From the NCBI GenBank assembly GCA_934572535.1, contig CAKTLJ010000008.1:1-64000 (forward strand): a stretch of 64,000 bases of DNA. Direction: 5' to 3'. Origin of the DNA: an uncultured Eubacteriales bacterium (GTDB taxonomy: Bacteria; Bacillota; Clostridia; Oscillospirales; Oscillospiraceae). The notes beneath the pieces were generated by a model. It worked only from the letters and a program-made list of their open reading frames with translations. It ran no database searches and was not told the origin of the DNA. Every line of letters begins with the position of its first letter. Position 1 is the stretch's first letter. Positions 35,269 through 45,277 of this stretch are shown piece after piece. The translations under genes were made by a program, and so were the position numbers.

Positions 35269-36162
35269 TTAGGGATTTTCCCAGGGTTTGTTCTCCTTGG
35301 CCAGCTCGTAGAGCCGCACGTAGCTGCGGTGACGGCTGGGCTGGATCTTCCCCTCTTTCAGGGCCTCCAGGACGGCGCAGCCCTTTTCCTTCACATGGGC
35401 GCAGCCGATGAAGCGGCACTGGTCCAGGTAGGGACGGAATTCCCGGAAGGCATATTGGAGGGCTTCCTTCTCCCGGATCTCCCCCTTGTCGGTATCGAAG
35501 GCGGAGAAGCCGGGCGTGTCGGCGATGAGACCGCCGGAGACCGGGAAGAGCTCCACATGGCGGGTTGTGTGACGGCCGCGGCCCAGCTTTTCGCTGATCT
35601 CCCCCGTGGCCAGGGCGAAGTCCGGCTCAAGGGCGTTGAGGATGCTGGACTTGCCCACGCCGGAGTTGCCGGTGAAGGCCGAGGTCTTGCCCGCCAGCAG
35701 CGCGCGCAGCTCCTCGATGCCCTGTCCGGTCTCGGCGCTGACCCGGATGGTGTGGAATCCGGCGGCGGCATAGATGCGGTAAAGTTCCTCCGCCTGGACC
35801 AGGTCCCACTTATTGATGCAGATGATGGGCTCGCAGTCCTTGCTCTCCGCCAGGGCGGTGATCCGATCCACCAGGAAGGGATCGGTCACCGGGATCGCGC
35901 CGGAGGCGATGATGACCATCTGGTCAATGTTGGCCACAGCCGGCCGCTGGAAGAAGTTCCGGCGGGGCAGGATCTCGTCCAGGGAGCCGGTCCCATCGGC
36001 TTGGGCGGTGATGGCCACCCGGTCCCCCACCAGGGGGGTGATTTTTTTGTAACGGAACTTTCCTCTGGCCCGGCAGGTGACCAGCTCCCCCTCGGGGCAC
36101 TGGACATAGTAGAAGCCGCTCAGGGCCTTGAGGATGATCCCCTCTTTCTTTTGTTCACTCAT
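35269..36162 (-). CDS. rsgA: Ribosome small-subunit-dependent GTPase A
   Basis: 297 residues. Circularly permuted GTPase that checks 30S maturation. An N-terminal OB fold leads to INKWDLV (G4), then GNSGVGKSS (G1) and DTPGFSAFD (G3), in the permuted order. The C-terminal zinc knuckle is CRFIGCAHVKEKGC. It is the last gene of the operon, six bases after prkC. Neighbours rlmN and rsmB are also ribosome-linked. Confidence 0.97.
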   Translation of the reverse strand: MSEQKKEGIILKALSGFYYVQCPEGELVTCRARGKFRYKKITPLVGDRVAITAQADGTGSLDEILPRRNFFQRPAVANIDQMVIIASGAIPVTDPFLVDRITALAESKDCEPIICINKWDLVQAEELYRIYAAAGFHTIRVSAETGQGIEELRALLAGKTSAFTGNSGVGKSSILNALEPDFALATGEISEKLGRGRHTTRHVELFPVSGGLIADTPGFSAFDTDKGEIREKEALQYAFREFRPYLDQCRFIGCAHVKEKGCAVLEALKEGKIQPSRHRSYVRLYELAKENKPWENP

Positions 36163-36168
36163 AGCGCT

Positions 36169-38136
36169 TTAAAACTGCACGTCCTTGGTCTCCACCAGTT
36201 CGTCGTCGATATAGATGCTGACCTCCTGGGTGCCGGTGCCGGAGATCGAGGTGGTCACCGAGCCGACCGAGGTATTCACCACCTGGTTGTAGACCTCCTG
36301 GCTCCCCACGAGGATGCGAACGTTGACGCTCTCCCGGTCGGTCGGCAGGGTCACGGTGATGGGCTGGGAGCTGATGGGTTTGGATTCAGGCCCCTTGCTG
36401 TAGTGAAGGGTAATGGAGGTCCCCTCCACCACCTCGGTGTTGGGCGCAATGCTCTGGTAGACCACGACGCCCTTGGCCTTGTCGCTGGCGATCTCCTCGG
36501 TGCTTCCCACCTTCAGTCCCAGGTCTTGCAGCATCTTCCGGGCCTGGTCGATGGACTGACCGGTGACGGAAGGCACGATGACCTTCTTGCTCTCCGGCCC
36601 CTTGCTGATGACCAGGTGGACCTGGTCGCCGGGGTAGAGCTCGGTGCCCTTGGGGGGCGTGTAGGAGATCACGCAGTCCTCGTCCACCTTGTCGGAGAAC
36701 TCATATTCGGGGGTATCCACCTTGAGTCCGATCTCCTGGAGGGCCTTTACCGCGTCCTCGTAGGTCATCTTCTTCACGTCGATCATCTTCACGGCTTCCT
36801 TGCCGCCGCTGATGGTCACGGTGATGGTGGCGCCCTCCTCCACCTCCTTGCCCGGTTTGGGGTTCTGGTCGATGATCTGGTCCTTCTCATACTTGTCGCT
36901 GTACTCCACTGAGCCTTGCACCACTTTGAATGTCTCCGAGATCTCCGGGTCGCTGTAGATCTCCGACAGCGTCTTTCCTGTCAGGTCCGGGACTTCCACC
37001 TTGGGGGCCTTGTTGAAGAGGCCGCTGAAGAAGGCCAGCCACAGGATCAGGGCCGTGGCCGCCAGGAAGACGATCACCACGATGGGGATCACCTTGCTCT
37101 TGCGGTCCCGCTCCTCCTCGTCATAGGGTTCCGGAGGCTCCTCCCGACGGCGGGGCGGAGGAGGCGGCGGCGGAGCTGTGCGCGTCCGGACGGGCGGCCG
37201 CTGGCGGCGGCCCATGGAGCCGGTGTTGTCCATCACCTGGGTGGGCTCTTCCGGCACCGGCTGGGCGCCGTGGAAGCTGGCCAGGTTGTAGTGGAAGCGG
37301 ATCTGAGGATTTTTTCTAAAATCCTCCAGATCCCGGAGCATGGCCCCGGCGTTCAGATACCGCTGGTCGATGCGGGAGGCCATGGCCTTCATGGTGATCT
37401 CCTCCAGGCCGGGGGGGATCTCCGGGTTCAGCTCCCGGGGCGAGAGGGGCGTGGCGTTGATGTGCTGGATGGCCACGGACACCGGGGAGTCCCCGTCGAA
37501 GGGCAGGCGGCCCGTGAGCATCTCGTAGAGGACCACACCGGCGGAGTAGATATCCGCCCGGGCGTCGATGTGACTGCCCCGGGCCTGCTCGGGGGAGATA
37601 TAGTGCACGGACCCCAGGGCCTCCTGGGTGAGGGTGGTCTGGGCGGCGGACATGATCCGGGCGATGCCGAAATCAGCCACCTTTACGCTGCCGTCCCGCA
37701 GGACCATGATATTCTGGGGCTTGATGTCCCGGTGAATGATCCCCCTGCCATGGGCGTGGCCCAGGGCGCGAACGATCTGCGTGATGAAGTACAGGGATTC
37801 CCTCCAGTTGAGGCTTCCGTTCTTCTTCTGCATATACTGCTTGAGGGTGATCCCGTCGATCAGCTCCATGACGATATAGTCCAGGTCATCGCCCCGGCTG
37901 ACGTCGTAAACAGAAACGATATTCGGATGGGAGAGCATGGCGACCGCCTGGGCCTCCTCGTGGAAGCGGCGGCGGAACTCCGCGTCGGAGGCCAGATCCC
38001 GTTTCAGGATCTTGATGGCCACGAAGCGGTGGAGTCGGTGACAGTACGCCTTGTAGACCACCGCCATTCCTCCTACCCCGATCACGTCGAGGATCTCATA
38101 CCGGTTATCGAGCATTTTACCGATGTATTGATCCAT
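36169..38136 (-). CDS. prkC: Ser/Thr protein kinase with PASTA domains (PrkC/Stk)
   Basis: 655 residues. Membrane kinase that senses muropeptides or lipid II and phosphorylates cell-wall, translation and germination targets. Kinase domain about 10-270: GVGGMAVVYKA, VAIKILKRD, IIHRDIKPQNIM, VADFGIAR. A proline- and arginine-rich linker precedes one membrane helix at about 345-370 (IVVIVFLAATALILWLAF). Three PASTA repeats follow (about 377-580), then a small C-terminal beta domain. AAAGGAG precedes the ATG. 17 bases after prpC, the opposing phosphatase. Confidence 0.97.
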   Translation of the reverse strand: MDQYIGKMLDNRYEILDVIGVGGMAVVYKAYCHRLHRFVAIKILKRDLASDAEFRRRFHEEAQAVAMLSHPNIVSVYDVSRGDDLDYIVMELIDGITLKQYMQKKNGSLNWRESLYFITQIVRALGHAHGRGIIHRDIKPQNIMVLRDGSVKVADFGIARIMSAAQTTLTQEALGSVHYISPEQARGSHIDARADIYSAGVVLYEMLTGRLPFDGDSPVSVAIQHINATPLSPRELNPEIPPGLEEITMKAMASRIDQRYLNAGAMLRDLEDFRKNPQIRFHYNLASFHGAQPVPEEPTQVMDNTGSMGRRQRPPVRTRTAPPPPPPPRRREEPPEPYDEEERDRKSKVIPIVVIVFLAATALILWLAFFSGLFNKAPKVEVPDLTGKTLSEIYSDPEISETFKVVQGSVEYSDKYEKDQIIDQNPKPGKEVEEGATITVTISGGKEAVKMIDVKKMTYEDAVKALQEIGLKVDTPEYEFSDKVDEDCVISYTPPKGTELYPGDQVHLVISKGPESKKVIVPSVTGQSIDQARKMLQDLGLKVGSTEEIASDKAKGVVVYQSIAPNTEVVEGTSITLHYSKGPESKPISSQPITVTLPTDRESVNVRILVGSQEVYNQVVNTSVGSVTTSISGTGTQEVSIYIDDELVETKDVQF

Positions 38137-38153
38137 GGTAACACACTCCTTTT

Positions 38154-38885
38154 TTACAGTTGAAAGAGTACGATGGTCACGTTATCCGGCGCGCCTTCTG
38201 CCAGCGTCCGGTCCAGGAGACGCCGGCAGATCTCCTCCGGCGTACCTCCGGCCAGGGTCTCTTTCCAGATCTCCCCGTCCGTAACCTCATTGACCAATCC
38301 ATCCGAGCAGAGAAGGATGGCGTCGCCCTCCTTCACTGTCTGCTGGAATAGGTCCACTTTGACTTGTCTTGTGGTGCCAAGGGCCCGGGTGATCAGGTTC
38401 TTCTGGGGGTGCCGCCGGGCTTCCTCGGGGGTGAGGTCCCCCTTTTGCACCAGGTCCTCCACCACGGAATGATCCCGGGTGATGCGCTGTATGGCTTCCT
38501 TGGTGATGTGATAGGCCCGGCTGTCCCCCACGTTGACCACCCAGAGGGTGTTCTCCCGCAGGAGCGCGCCCACCAGGGTCGTGCCCATTCCGGCATAGGC
38601 GCGGTTGGCGCTGGCCTTCAGGTACACGGCCCGGTTGGCCGCCTCCGCGGCCTGGACCAGCAGCTGGCCCTCCTCCTGGTATTCTTCGGGCTCATCCAGG
38701 CAAACCATGTGGTTTTGGAAGCGTGAGACAGCCATGGCGCTGGCCAGATCACCGGCGGCCGCGCCGCCCATCCCGTCGCACACCACGGCCCAGGCATACT
38801 CACCCGCCCTGGCCGCGTAGGCGCAGGCGTCCTGATTCTCCCGGCGGACCAATCCTCTGTCCGTCAGTCCCCACAGGGTGACCAT
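38154..38885 (-). CDS. prpC: PP2C-type protein phosphatase (PrpC/Stp)
   Basis: 243 residues. Mn-dependent Ser/Thr phosphatase that reverses PrkC. Metal-binding motifs seen are RRENQDA, VCDGMGGAAAGDLAS, VGDSRAY, and LCSDGLVNEV, with a final GAPDNVTIVL. Length and order with prkC match other Firmicutes. GAAAGGAG precedes the ATG. Confidence 0.97.
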   Translation of the reverse strand: MVTLWGLTDRGLVRRENQDACAYAARAGEYAWAVVCDGMGGAAAGDLASAMAVSRFQNHMVCLDEPEEYQEEGQLLVQAAEAANRAVYLKASANRAYAGMGTTLVGALLRENTLWVVNVGDSRAYHITKEAIQRITRDHSVVEDLVQKGDLTPEEARRHPQKNLITRALGTTRQVKVDLFQQTVKEGDAILLCSDGLVNEVTDGEIWKETLAGGTPEEICRRLLDRTLAEGAPDNVTIVLFQL

Positions 38886-38904
38886 GCAGATCCACTCCTT
38901 TCGC

Positions 38905-39945
38905 TCATCCGCGGCCGCTCTGACCGGCTGCCTTCATGGCCTTCCGGCGAAGCTGTCCGCAGGATGCGTCGATGTCGCTGCCCAACCGCCGCCGAACGGT
39001 GGCGGTGATCCCCCGTTTTTCCAGTTGCTTCTGGAAGGCAGCTACGCGGGTACTGGGCTTTAAGGGGCTTTCCTCCACGTGGTTCAGGGGGATGAGGTTG
39101 ACGTGGGCCACCGTGCCCTCCAGCCGATCCCCCAGCAGGGCGGCGTGGCGGGGGGTGTCGTTGACCCCGTCGATCAATGCGTATTCATAGGAGATGCGCC
39201 GACCTGTCTTTTGGAAATAGCGGTGGCAGGCGGCAAAAAGCGCATCCACACCGGTGGCCCGGTTCACGGGCATGATGCTGCTGCGGGTCTCGTCGTCGGG
39301 GGCGTGGAGGGAAACCGACAGGGTCAGCTGGAGCCCCTCCTCGGCCAGGCGGTCGATGCCCTTGATGAGGCCGCAGGTGGACAGGGAGATGTGGCGCATC
39401 CCGATGTTCACCCCGTCCGGGTGGTTCACCAGGGTGAGGAATTTCTTCACGTTGTCGTAATTGTCCAACGGCTCGCCGATCCCCATGAGAACGATGTTGG
39501 AGATGGGATAGCCGGAGTCCTTCTGGGTAAAGATGACCTGATCCAACAGCTCCGCCGCCGTCAGGTTTCGCACCCGTCCGCCCAGGGTCGAGGCGCAGAA
39601 GGCGCAGCCCATAGCGCAGCCCACCTGGGAGGAGATGCAGACCGAGTTGCCGTGGTGGTAGCACATGAGAACGGTCTCGATGCAGTTGCCGTCGGCCAGT
39701 CTCCACAGATATTTTATGGTCCCGTCCAGGTTTGATACCTGTTTTCGCTCCACCACCGGGGGCGTGAAGGCACATTCCCGGGCGATCTTTTCCCGCAGGG
39801 CCTTGGGCAGGTCAGTCATCTCCTCCACGGAGTCCACGCCCCGGCTGAACCATTGGAAGATCTGCTTGCCCCGGAAGGCAGGCTGTCCCTGCTCCTTGCA
39901 CCACGCGGTGAGCTCCTCCGGGGTCATGGATTTCAGGTCAGTCAT
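38905..39945 (-). CDS. rlmN: Dual-specificity rRNA/tRNA A2 methyltransferase RlmN
   Basis: 346 residues. Radical SAM enzyme that methylates C2 of A2503 in 23S rRNA and A37 of some tRNAs. The motif CAMGCAFC (CX3CX2C) binds the cluster. GIGEPLDNYDNV and the C-terminal SDIDASCGQLR with the catalytic cysteine are present. The start is the ATG at 39945, after AAAGGAGGG and inside the last codons of rsmB (8-base overlap). The longer upstream frame is rejected. Confidence 0.97.
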   Translation of the reverse strand: MTDLKSMTPEELTAWCKEQGQPAFRGKQIFQWFSRGVDSVEEMTDLPKALREKIARECAFTPPVVERKQVSNLDGTIKYLWRLADGNCIETVLMCYHHGNSVCISSQVGCAMGCAFCASTLGGRVRNLTAAELLDQVIFTQKDSGYPISNIVLMGIGEPLDNYDNVKKFLTLVNHPDGVNIGMRHISLSTCGLIKGIDRLAEEGLQLTLSVSLHAPDDETRSSIMPVNRATGVDALFAACHRYFQKTGRRISYEYALIDGVNDTPRHAALLGDRLEGTVAHVNLIPLNHVEESPLKPSTRVAAFQKQLEKRGITATVRRRLGSDIDASCGQLRRKAMKAAGQSGRG

Positions 39946-41287
39946 GGGGCGGTCCCTCCTTTCCCGCCTTGCGGAACTTGGCGATGAAGAAGCCGTCCGT
40001 CTCCGTCCGCTGGGGCCAGAGGGTACACTGGCCCTCCGCCACCGTCCCGATGGGACCGGGCAGGGCAAAGCCCTCCGGAGCGAAGTCTGGATGCCCGGCC
40101 AGGAAGGCCTGGGCCACGTCCTCGTTCTCCTCCTTCCGCAGGGTGCAGGTGGAGTAGAGCAGGACCCCGCCGGGGCGGACATAGCGGGAGACGTTGTTCA
40201 GGATATCGGTCTGAATTTGAGGCAGGCCCGCCACCTCTTCCGGGGTCTTGTAGCGGATCTCCGGCTTCTTGCGGATCACGCCCAGGCCGGAACAGGGCAC
40301 GTCGGCAATGACCGTGTCGAAGGTCTCCTCCCAGCCCTTCCTGGGCTTTTTCCCGTCCAGCACCTGCGCGGTGATGGAGGTCAGACCCAGGCGGTTGGCT
40401 CCGGCCTCGATCAATCCCTTCTTGTGGGCATGAAGATCGCAGGCGCGGATCTCGCCCTGGTCTCCCATGACCATGGCGGCGGCGAAGGACTTGCCGCCGG
40501 GTGCGGCGCAGGCGTCCAGGACCTTCTGACCGGGGGTGAGCCCCGCCGCCAGCACGGCCAGCTTGGCCGCCGGGTCCTGGGCGTAGAGCAGGCCCTTGAG
40601 GTAGGCCGTCCGCTCGGCCAGGTCGCCGGTCCCGGACAGGATCAGACAGTCGGGCAGCCAGGGGTGCTTGCGGACCGTGACCCCCTCCTCCTCCAGGGAG
40701 GCGATGACCTCCGAGGGGGTGGCCCGGCAGGTATTCACCTGGACGGTGACGGGCGGCTCGCTGTTGTCCCACTGGAGGAGCTTTTCCACCTCCTCCTGGG
40801 GCAGGCAGCAGTCAAAGGTCTCCACCAGCCACCGGGGGTGGCTGTAGAGCAGGGCCAGGTAGGCCACGGAGTCTGTCCGGTCGATGGTCGGCAGCTCGTC
40901 CAGATGCCGGGCGATGTTGCGAAGGATGCCGTTGACCATTCCCCCGGCCCGTGGGTTCTTGCAGTGCTTCTTGGTCAGCTCCACCGCCTCGCTGACGGCG
41001 GCGTTGGCCGGTATTTTTGTCATGAAGAGCATTTGGTACAGCCCCAGGCGCAGGTTACCCAGGACCTTACTCTCCATTTTTGCCAATTTCATGGTGGAAT
41101 ACTGCTGGAGGTAGTAGTCCAGCAGCAGTTTGTTTTGCAGGACGCCAAAGCAGAGACGGGTGGCCAAGGCGGCGTCCCGCCGATCCAAATCAGCGTCCCG
41201 GATCACTTTTTTCAGGTGTCCGTTGGACCATGCCTTCTGCCGCTCCATGGCGACTAAGGTCAGCAGGGCCGCTTCTCTTGCGGACAT
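39938..41287 (-). CDS. rsmB: 16S rRNA (cytosine-967-C5)-methyltransferase RsmB
   Basis: 449 residues. An N-terminal NusB-like domain (about 1-140) precedes the SAM methyltransferase domain. Seen: LDACAAPGGKS (motif I), DVPCSGLGVIRKKPEIR (motif IV with the catalytic Cys) and YSTCTLRKEENE (motif VI Cys). GGAGGG precedes the ATG. It is between fmt and rlmN in the operon. Confidence 0.97.
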   Translation of the reverse strand: MSAREAALLTLVAMERQKAWSNGHLKKVIRDADLDRRDAALATRLCFGVLQNKLLLDYYLQQYSTMKLAKMESKVLGNLRLGLYQMLFMTKIPANAAVSEAVELTKKHCKNPRAGGMVNGILRNIARHLDELPTIDRTDSVAYLALLYSHPRWLVETFDCCLPQEEVEKLLQWDNSEPPVTVQVNTCRATPSEVIASLEEEGVTVRKHPWLPDCLILSGTGDLAERTAYLKGLLYAQDPAAKLAVLAAGLTPGQKVLDACAAPGGKSFAAAMVMGDQGEIRACDLHAHKKGLIEAGANRLGLTSITAQVLDGKKPRKGWEETFDTVIADVPCSGLGVIRKKPEIRYKTPEEVAGLPQIQTDILNNVSRYVRPGGVLLYSTCTLRKEENEDVAQAFLAGHPDFAPEGFALPGPIGTVAEGQCTLWPQRTETDGFFIAKFRKAGKEGPPHD

Positions 41288-41328
41288 GATCCGTCCCTCC
41301 TTTCTATCCTTTCCCGCGCGGGACCCCT

Positions 41329-42249
41329 TCAGTCAACCGGAATGGGATGTCCCCGCAGATAGTCGGCGGCCTTCAGGCGCTTCCCGCCGTCGGCCTGGAG
41401 CTCGTTGATCTGCAAAACGGTTCCGTTTCCGCAGGCGATCTTCAGGCCCTTCTTGTCGGCGGCGATCACCGCGCCGGGGGCCTTTCCGGTGGTCTCCTCC
41501 GGAACGGAGGTGGAGAAGATCTTGCAGCGGGTCCCGTTCAGCTCCGTGACGGCCGCGGGCCAGGGGATCAGGCCGCGGACCTGGTTGTGAAGCGCCCGGG
41601 CAGGCCGGTTCCAGTCCATGGGGGACAGGGCCCGGCTGAGCATGGGAGCCAAGGTCACCTGGTCCTCCGCCTGGGGGGTACGGACGGCAGTGCCGTTCCC
41701 GATCTTCTCCACGGTCTCCACCAGCAGCGCCGCGCCCATCTGGGCCAGACGGTCGTGCAGGCTCTCCACCGTCTCGTCGGGATCGATGGGGGTGACGCGC
41801 TGGGCGATGATGTCCCCGGCATCCAGGGCCAGTGCCATGTGCATGATGGTCACGCCGCTCTCCTGGTCGCCGTTGAGGATGGCCCAGTGGATGGGGGCGG
41901 AGCCCCGGTACTTGGGCAGCAGGGACGAATGGACGTTGATGCAGCCCAGCTTGGGGTAGTCCAAGATCTCCTGAGGCAGGATGCGTCCATAGGCCGCCAC
42001 CACGATGAGCGCAGGGTCCAGGCCCCGGATGATCTCCAGGGCGGTGCCGTCCCGGAGCTTGGTCGGCTGGAAGACGGGGATTTCGTGCTCCAGAGCGCAC
42101 AGCTTCACGGGGGGCGCCTGGAGCTTCATGCCCCGGTTCTTGGGCTTGTCCGGCTGGGTGAAGACACCGAGGATCTCGTGCCCGGCGTCCAGCAGGGCAT
42201 TCAGGGACGGCACGGCGAAGTCCGGCGTCCCCATAAAGAGAATTCTCAT
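41329..42249 (-). CDS. fmt: Methionyl-tRNA formyltransferase
   Basis: 306 residues. Formylates initiator Met-tRNA. MRILFMGTPDFAVPSL at the N-terminus, INVHSSLLPKYRGSAPIHW (catalytic His in the HSSLLPKYRG loop) and a C-terminal OB-like domain. The ATG at 42249 overlaps the def stop (ATGA). The 25 codons upstream in frame lie within def. Confidence 0.97.
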   Translation of the reverse strand: MRILFMGTPDFAVPSLNALLDAGHEILGVFTQPDKPKNRGMKLQAPPVKLCALEHEIPVFQPTKLRDGTALEIIRGLDPALIVVAAYGRILPQEILDYPKLGCINVHSSLLPKYRGSAPIHWAILNGDQESGVTIMHMALALDAGDIIAQRVTPIDPDETVESLHDRLAQMGAALLVETVEKIGNGTAVRTPQAEDQVTLAPMLSRALSPMDWNRPARALHNQVRGLIPWPAAVTELNGTRCKIFSTSVPEETTGKAPGAVIAADKKGLKIACGNGTVLQINELQADGGKRLKAADYLRGHPIPVD

Positions 42250-42752
42250 GCTTCCTCTTCTTCCTCCAGCTCGCCCATTTCCAGCATTTCGTCGATCTCG
42301 TCCTCGGTGAACAGGCGGTCGCACTTCTCATAATACATATGACCGTCCAGATGCTCGGTCTCGTGGCAGAAGCAGCGGGCCGTGATGCCCTCCCGTTCAT
42401 ACTCCACGGGGTTGCCGTAGCGGTCCTGGGCCTTCAGCTTGACCTTCATGGGGCGCTTCACAATGCCGTACATACCGGTCAGGGAGAGGCAGCCCTCAAA
42501 GCCCTCCTGCTCGCCCTCCTCGCTGACGATCTCGGGGTTGACGAGCTCCAGATACTGCTCATCGTCGTCCATCACGATGACGACGCGGCGGAGAATGCCG
42601 ATCTGGGGGGCCGCCAGGCCCAGTCCGCCGGACTCCTTCAGGGTGTCGGTCAGGTCCTTCAGCAGGGTGTGGAGCTTGGCGTCGAAGTTGGTGACGGCGT
42701 GGCATACTTTATGCAGGGCAGGATCTTCCCTCTGCAAAATGGTCTTGATCAT
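42246..42752 (-). CDS. def: Peptide deformylase
   Basis: 168 residues. Removes the formyl group from new proteins. Motif 1 GLAAPQIG, motif 2 EGCLS (metal Cys), motif 3 CHETEHLDG (HExxH). The start is set at the ATG at 42752, giving MIKTILQRED; the earlier in-frame ATG would overlap the end of priA. The C-terminus carries a run of Glu residues. Coupled to fmt. Confidence 0.96.
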   Translation of the reverse strand: MIKTILQREDPALHKVCHAVTNFDAKLHTLLKDLTDTLKESGGLGLAAPQIGILRRVVIVMDDDEQYLELVNPEIVSEEGEQEGFEGCLSLTGMYGIVKRPMKVKLKAQDRYGNPVEYEREGITARCFCHETEHLDGHMYYEKCDRLFTEDEIDEMLEMGELEEEEEA

Positions 42753-42780
42753 GATTCTTCGTTCCTTCCTGTTCAATAAA

Positions 42781-45243
42781 TTAGTCCATGGGATTGACAT
42801 CCATCAGGACTGAGAGGCCCCGATTGACCTTGTCTTGCTGGGCCATTCGGATGACTTGGGCGAGGATCGCCCGGGTATCTTTGTCGTTCCGGCTCTTGAC
42901 TAAGATGCAGTACCGGTAACGGTTGTTGACTTTCAAAACGCCGGCGGGAGCAGGACCCAGCACCTCGGTCTCCTGACCGCCGGCCCGCCGCGCCCACATC
43001 CAGGGCTCCAGGCTACGCCGCAGAACGGCGCACAGCCGCAGGACCTGGTTCTCCTCCGGTCCCGTAACGGTGAGCCGAAAGAGGTCGGCAAAGGGCGGGA
43101 AGCGGAGCATCCGCCGCATCTCCCGTTCGCCCTCATAGAAGGCGTCGTAATCCTGACGGGCGGCCAGACGGATCACGTCGTTGTCGGGGGTCCAGGTCTG
43201 GAGGACCGCCCGGCCAGGCTTGTCCCCTCGCCCCGCCCGGCCCACCACCTGGGTCAGCAGGGAGAAGGTCCGCTCGGCGGCCCGGTAGCTGTCCGCGTAC
43301 AGGGACAGGTCCGCGTCCACCACCCCCACCAGGGTCACGTTGGGGAAGTCCAGCCCCTTGGCCACCATCTGGGTCCCCAGGAGAATGGGGATGCGCTTTT
43401 TGCGGAAGCGGTCCAGCAGGACCTCGTGGGACTGCGTGGCGCTGATGGTGTCCGCATCCATGCGCATGACCTCGGTCTCGGGATAGCACGCCAGCAGCTC
43501 CTCCTGGAGCTTCTGGGTCCCCATCCCCACGAACCGCAGGCGGCCATAGCACTTGGGACACAGGTCGGGCAGCGGCTCGGAATGGCCGCAGTAGTGGCAC
43601 ATGAGGCGGCCGTTGGCGCTGTGGTAGGTCAGGTGGACCGAGCAGCGCGGACAGGTCGGGACCTCCCCGCAGTCTCCGCAGATCGCCATGCGGCTGTTGC
43701 CCCGGCGGTTCAGAAAGAGGATGCTCTGTTCCCCCCGCCGGAGGTTTTCCTCCAGCTCCTCCCGCAGACGCTGGGAGAGGCCCGAGGCGTTGCCCTGGCG
43801 CAACGCCTCCTTCATGTCGGTGATGTACACCTGGGGCAGCGCCTGGTCGTTGTATCGTTTGTTCAGGGTGAAGAGATGGTACTGCCCGGTCTCGGCGGCG
43901 TATCGGCTGTCCACCCCTGGGGTGGCAGAGCCCAGCAGCAGGAGGCTCCCGTGCTGGGTGCAGCGAAACTTGGCCACGTCCCGGGCATGGTAGCGCACCA
44001 TGCTCTCCGACTGGTAGCTTCCCTCCTGCTCCTCGTCCAGGATGATGAGGCCCGGGTCGGGCAAGGGGGCAAAGACGGCGGATCGGGTGCCGACGACCAC
44101 CTTGGCCAGCCCTTCCCGCACCCGCTTCCATTCGTCATATCGCTCCCCGGTGGGCAGGCAGCTGTGGAGGACCGCCACCTGACGGCCGAAGTGGGTCAAA
44201 AAGGTCTGCAACAGGCTGGGGGTCAGGGCGATCTCCGGCACCATGACGATGGCCCCTCTTCCCTGGTCCAGCACAGACTGGATGAGGTGGAGGTAGACCT
44301 GGGTCTTGCCGCTGCCGGTGACCCCGTAAAGGAGGGCCGCCGCAGGCTCTCTCTTTCGAAGCAGGCTGTCCAACCCCTGAAAGGCCGCCTGCTGCTGGTC
44401 GTTGAGGGACGACAGAGGCTCGTTCTCCCCGATCTCCGGCAGCTCGTGCCGAAAGACCTCCTGCTCCTCCAGGGTGAGCACACCGCTCTTGGCCAGGCCC
44501 TTCACGGTCTGCATGGACGAGCCGGTGAAGTAGCACAGCTCCTTCGCGCTGGCGCTGTCCAGGCTGCACAGCAGCTCCGTGACGGCGTAGCGCATGGGGG
44601 CCGCCTTTCTCTTGGGCGTCACCAGCGCCATGGCCTCGGCAGGCTCCATGGCCAGGCGGGCCACCTTCTCGGTCTTGTCGCCCACCTTTCGCCGGGCGCT
44701 GGCCTCCTTGACCACCAGACCGGCCTTTTCCATCTCCCGAAAGGTCCCCCGGGGATCCTTCAGGTCGGGAATGGCTTTCAGCTGGTCCAGGTCGATCCGG
44801 CCGCCGTTGGCAAAGAGGATCTCCACCAGGCGGCGGGCCTTGGGGTTGGTCTCCGCCCAGGCGTAGGCCACTCGCCGGTCCACGCCCTTCGCCAGGGTGT
44901 ATCCGTCCTTCAGGACATACCAAAGGCCCGTGGGCAGCATGGTCAGGGCGGCAGCGTAGACGGTGCAGAAGAATCTCTCCCGCATCCAGAGCGCCAAGCG
45001 AATGGCCTCCCGGTCCAGGACCGGTGCCTCGTCCAGCAGGGTGCGGATCTGCTTTAGCTTCCCGGTCTCCCCCTCTTCCAGGGAGAGGACCAGGCCCTCG
45101 CAGGGGCGGTTGCCCGCGCCGAAGGGGACCAGCACCCGCATCCCCGGCTCCAACCGGTCCGCCAGCTGCGGGGGGACCCGGTAGGAGTAGGGCCGGTCGA
45201 TGGCAAAGGTGGCAGCGGAAAGGGCGATCTTGGCGATATTCAT
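42781..45243 (-). CDS. priA: Primosomal protein N' (replication restart helicase PriA)
   Basis: 820 residues. Reloads the replisome at stalled forks. The N-terminal DNA-binding part starts IALSAATFAIDRPYSYRVP. The helicase has Walker A GVTGSGKTQVYL (about 306) and DEEQ box LDEEQEGSY. The zinc-binding insert has eight Cys (CGDCG, CPRC, CHYCG, CPKC). GMGTQKLQEEL and VVGRAGRG follow. AAGGAGGAG precedes the ATG. Confidence 0.97.
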   Translation of the reverse strand: MNIAKIALSAATFAIDRPYSYRVPPQLADRLEPGMRVLVPFGAGNRPCEGLVLSLEEGETGKLKQIRTLLDEAPVLDREAIRLALWMRERFFCTVYAAALTMLPTGLWYVLKDGYTLAKGVDRRVAYAWAETNPKARRLVEILFANGGRIDLDQLKAIPDLKDPRGTFREMEKAGLVVKEASARRKVGDKTEKVARLAMEPAEAMALVTPKRKAAPMRYAVTELLCSLDSASAKELCYFTGSSMQTVKGLAKSGVLTLEEQEVFRHELPEIGENEPLSSLNDQQQAAFQGLDSLLRKREPAAALLYGVTGSGKTQVYLHLIQSVLDQGRGAIVMVPEIALTPSLLQTFLTHFGRQVAVLHSCLPTGERYDEWKRVREGLAKVVVGTRSAVFAPLPDPGLIILDEEQEGSYQSESMVRYHARDVAKFRCTQHGSLLLLGSATPGVDSRYAAETGQYHLFTLNKRYNDQALPQVYITDMKEALRQGNASGLSQRLREELEENLRRGEQSILFLNRRGNSRMAICGDCGEVPTCPRCSVHLTYHSANGRLMCHYCGHSEPLPDLCPKCYGRLRFVGMGTQKLQEELLACYPETEVMRMDADTISATQSHEVLLDRFRKKRIPILLGTQMVAKGLDFPNVTLVGVVDADLSLYADSYRAAERTFSLLTQVVGRAGRGDKPGRAVLQTWTPDNDVIRLAARQDYDAFYEGEREMRRMLRFPPFADLFRLTVTGPEENQVLRLCAVLRRSLEPWMWARRAGGQETEVLGPAPAGVLKVNNRYRYCILVKSRNDKDTRAILAQVIRMAQQDKVNRGLSVLMDVNPMD

Positions 45244-45277
45244 GGATGTGCCCTCTCCTCCTTCTCCTCAGGGATCG

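Noticed and set aside
36169..38885. prkC-prpC as a novel signalling system
   Set aside because: This is the well-known PASTA kinase and phosphatase pair in its usual operon.
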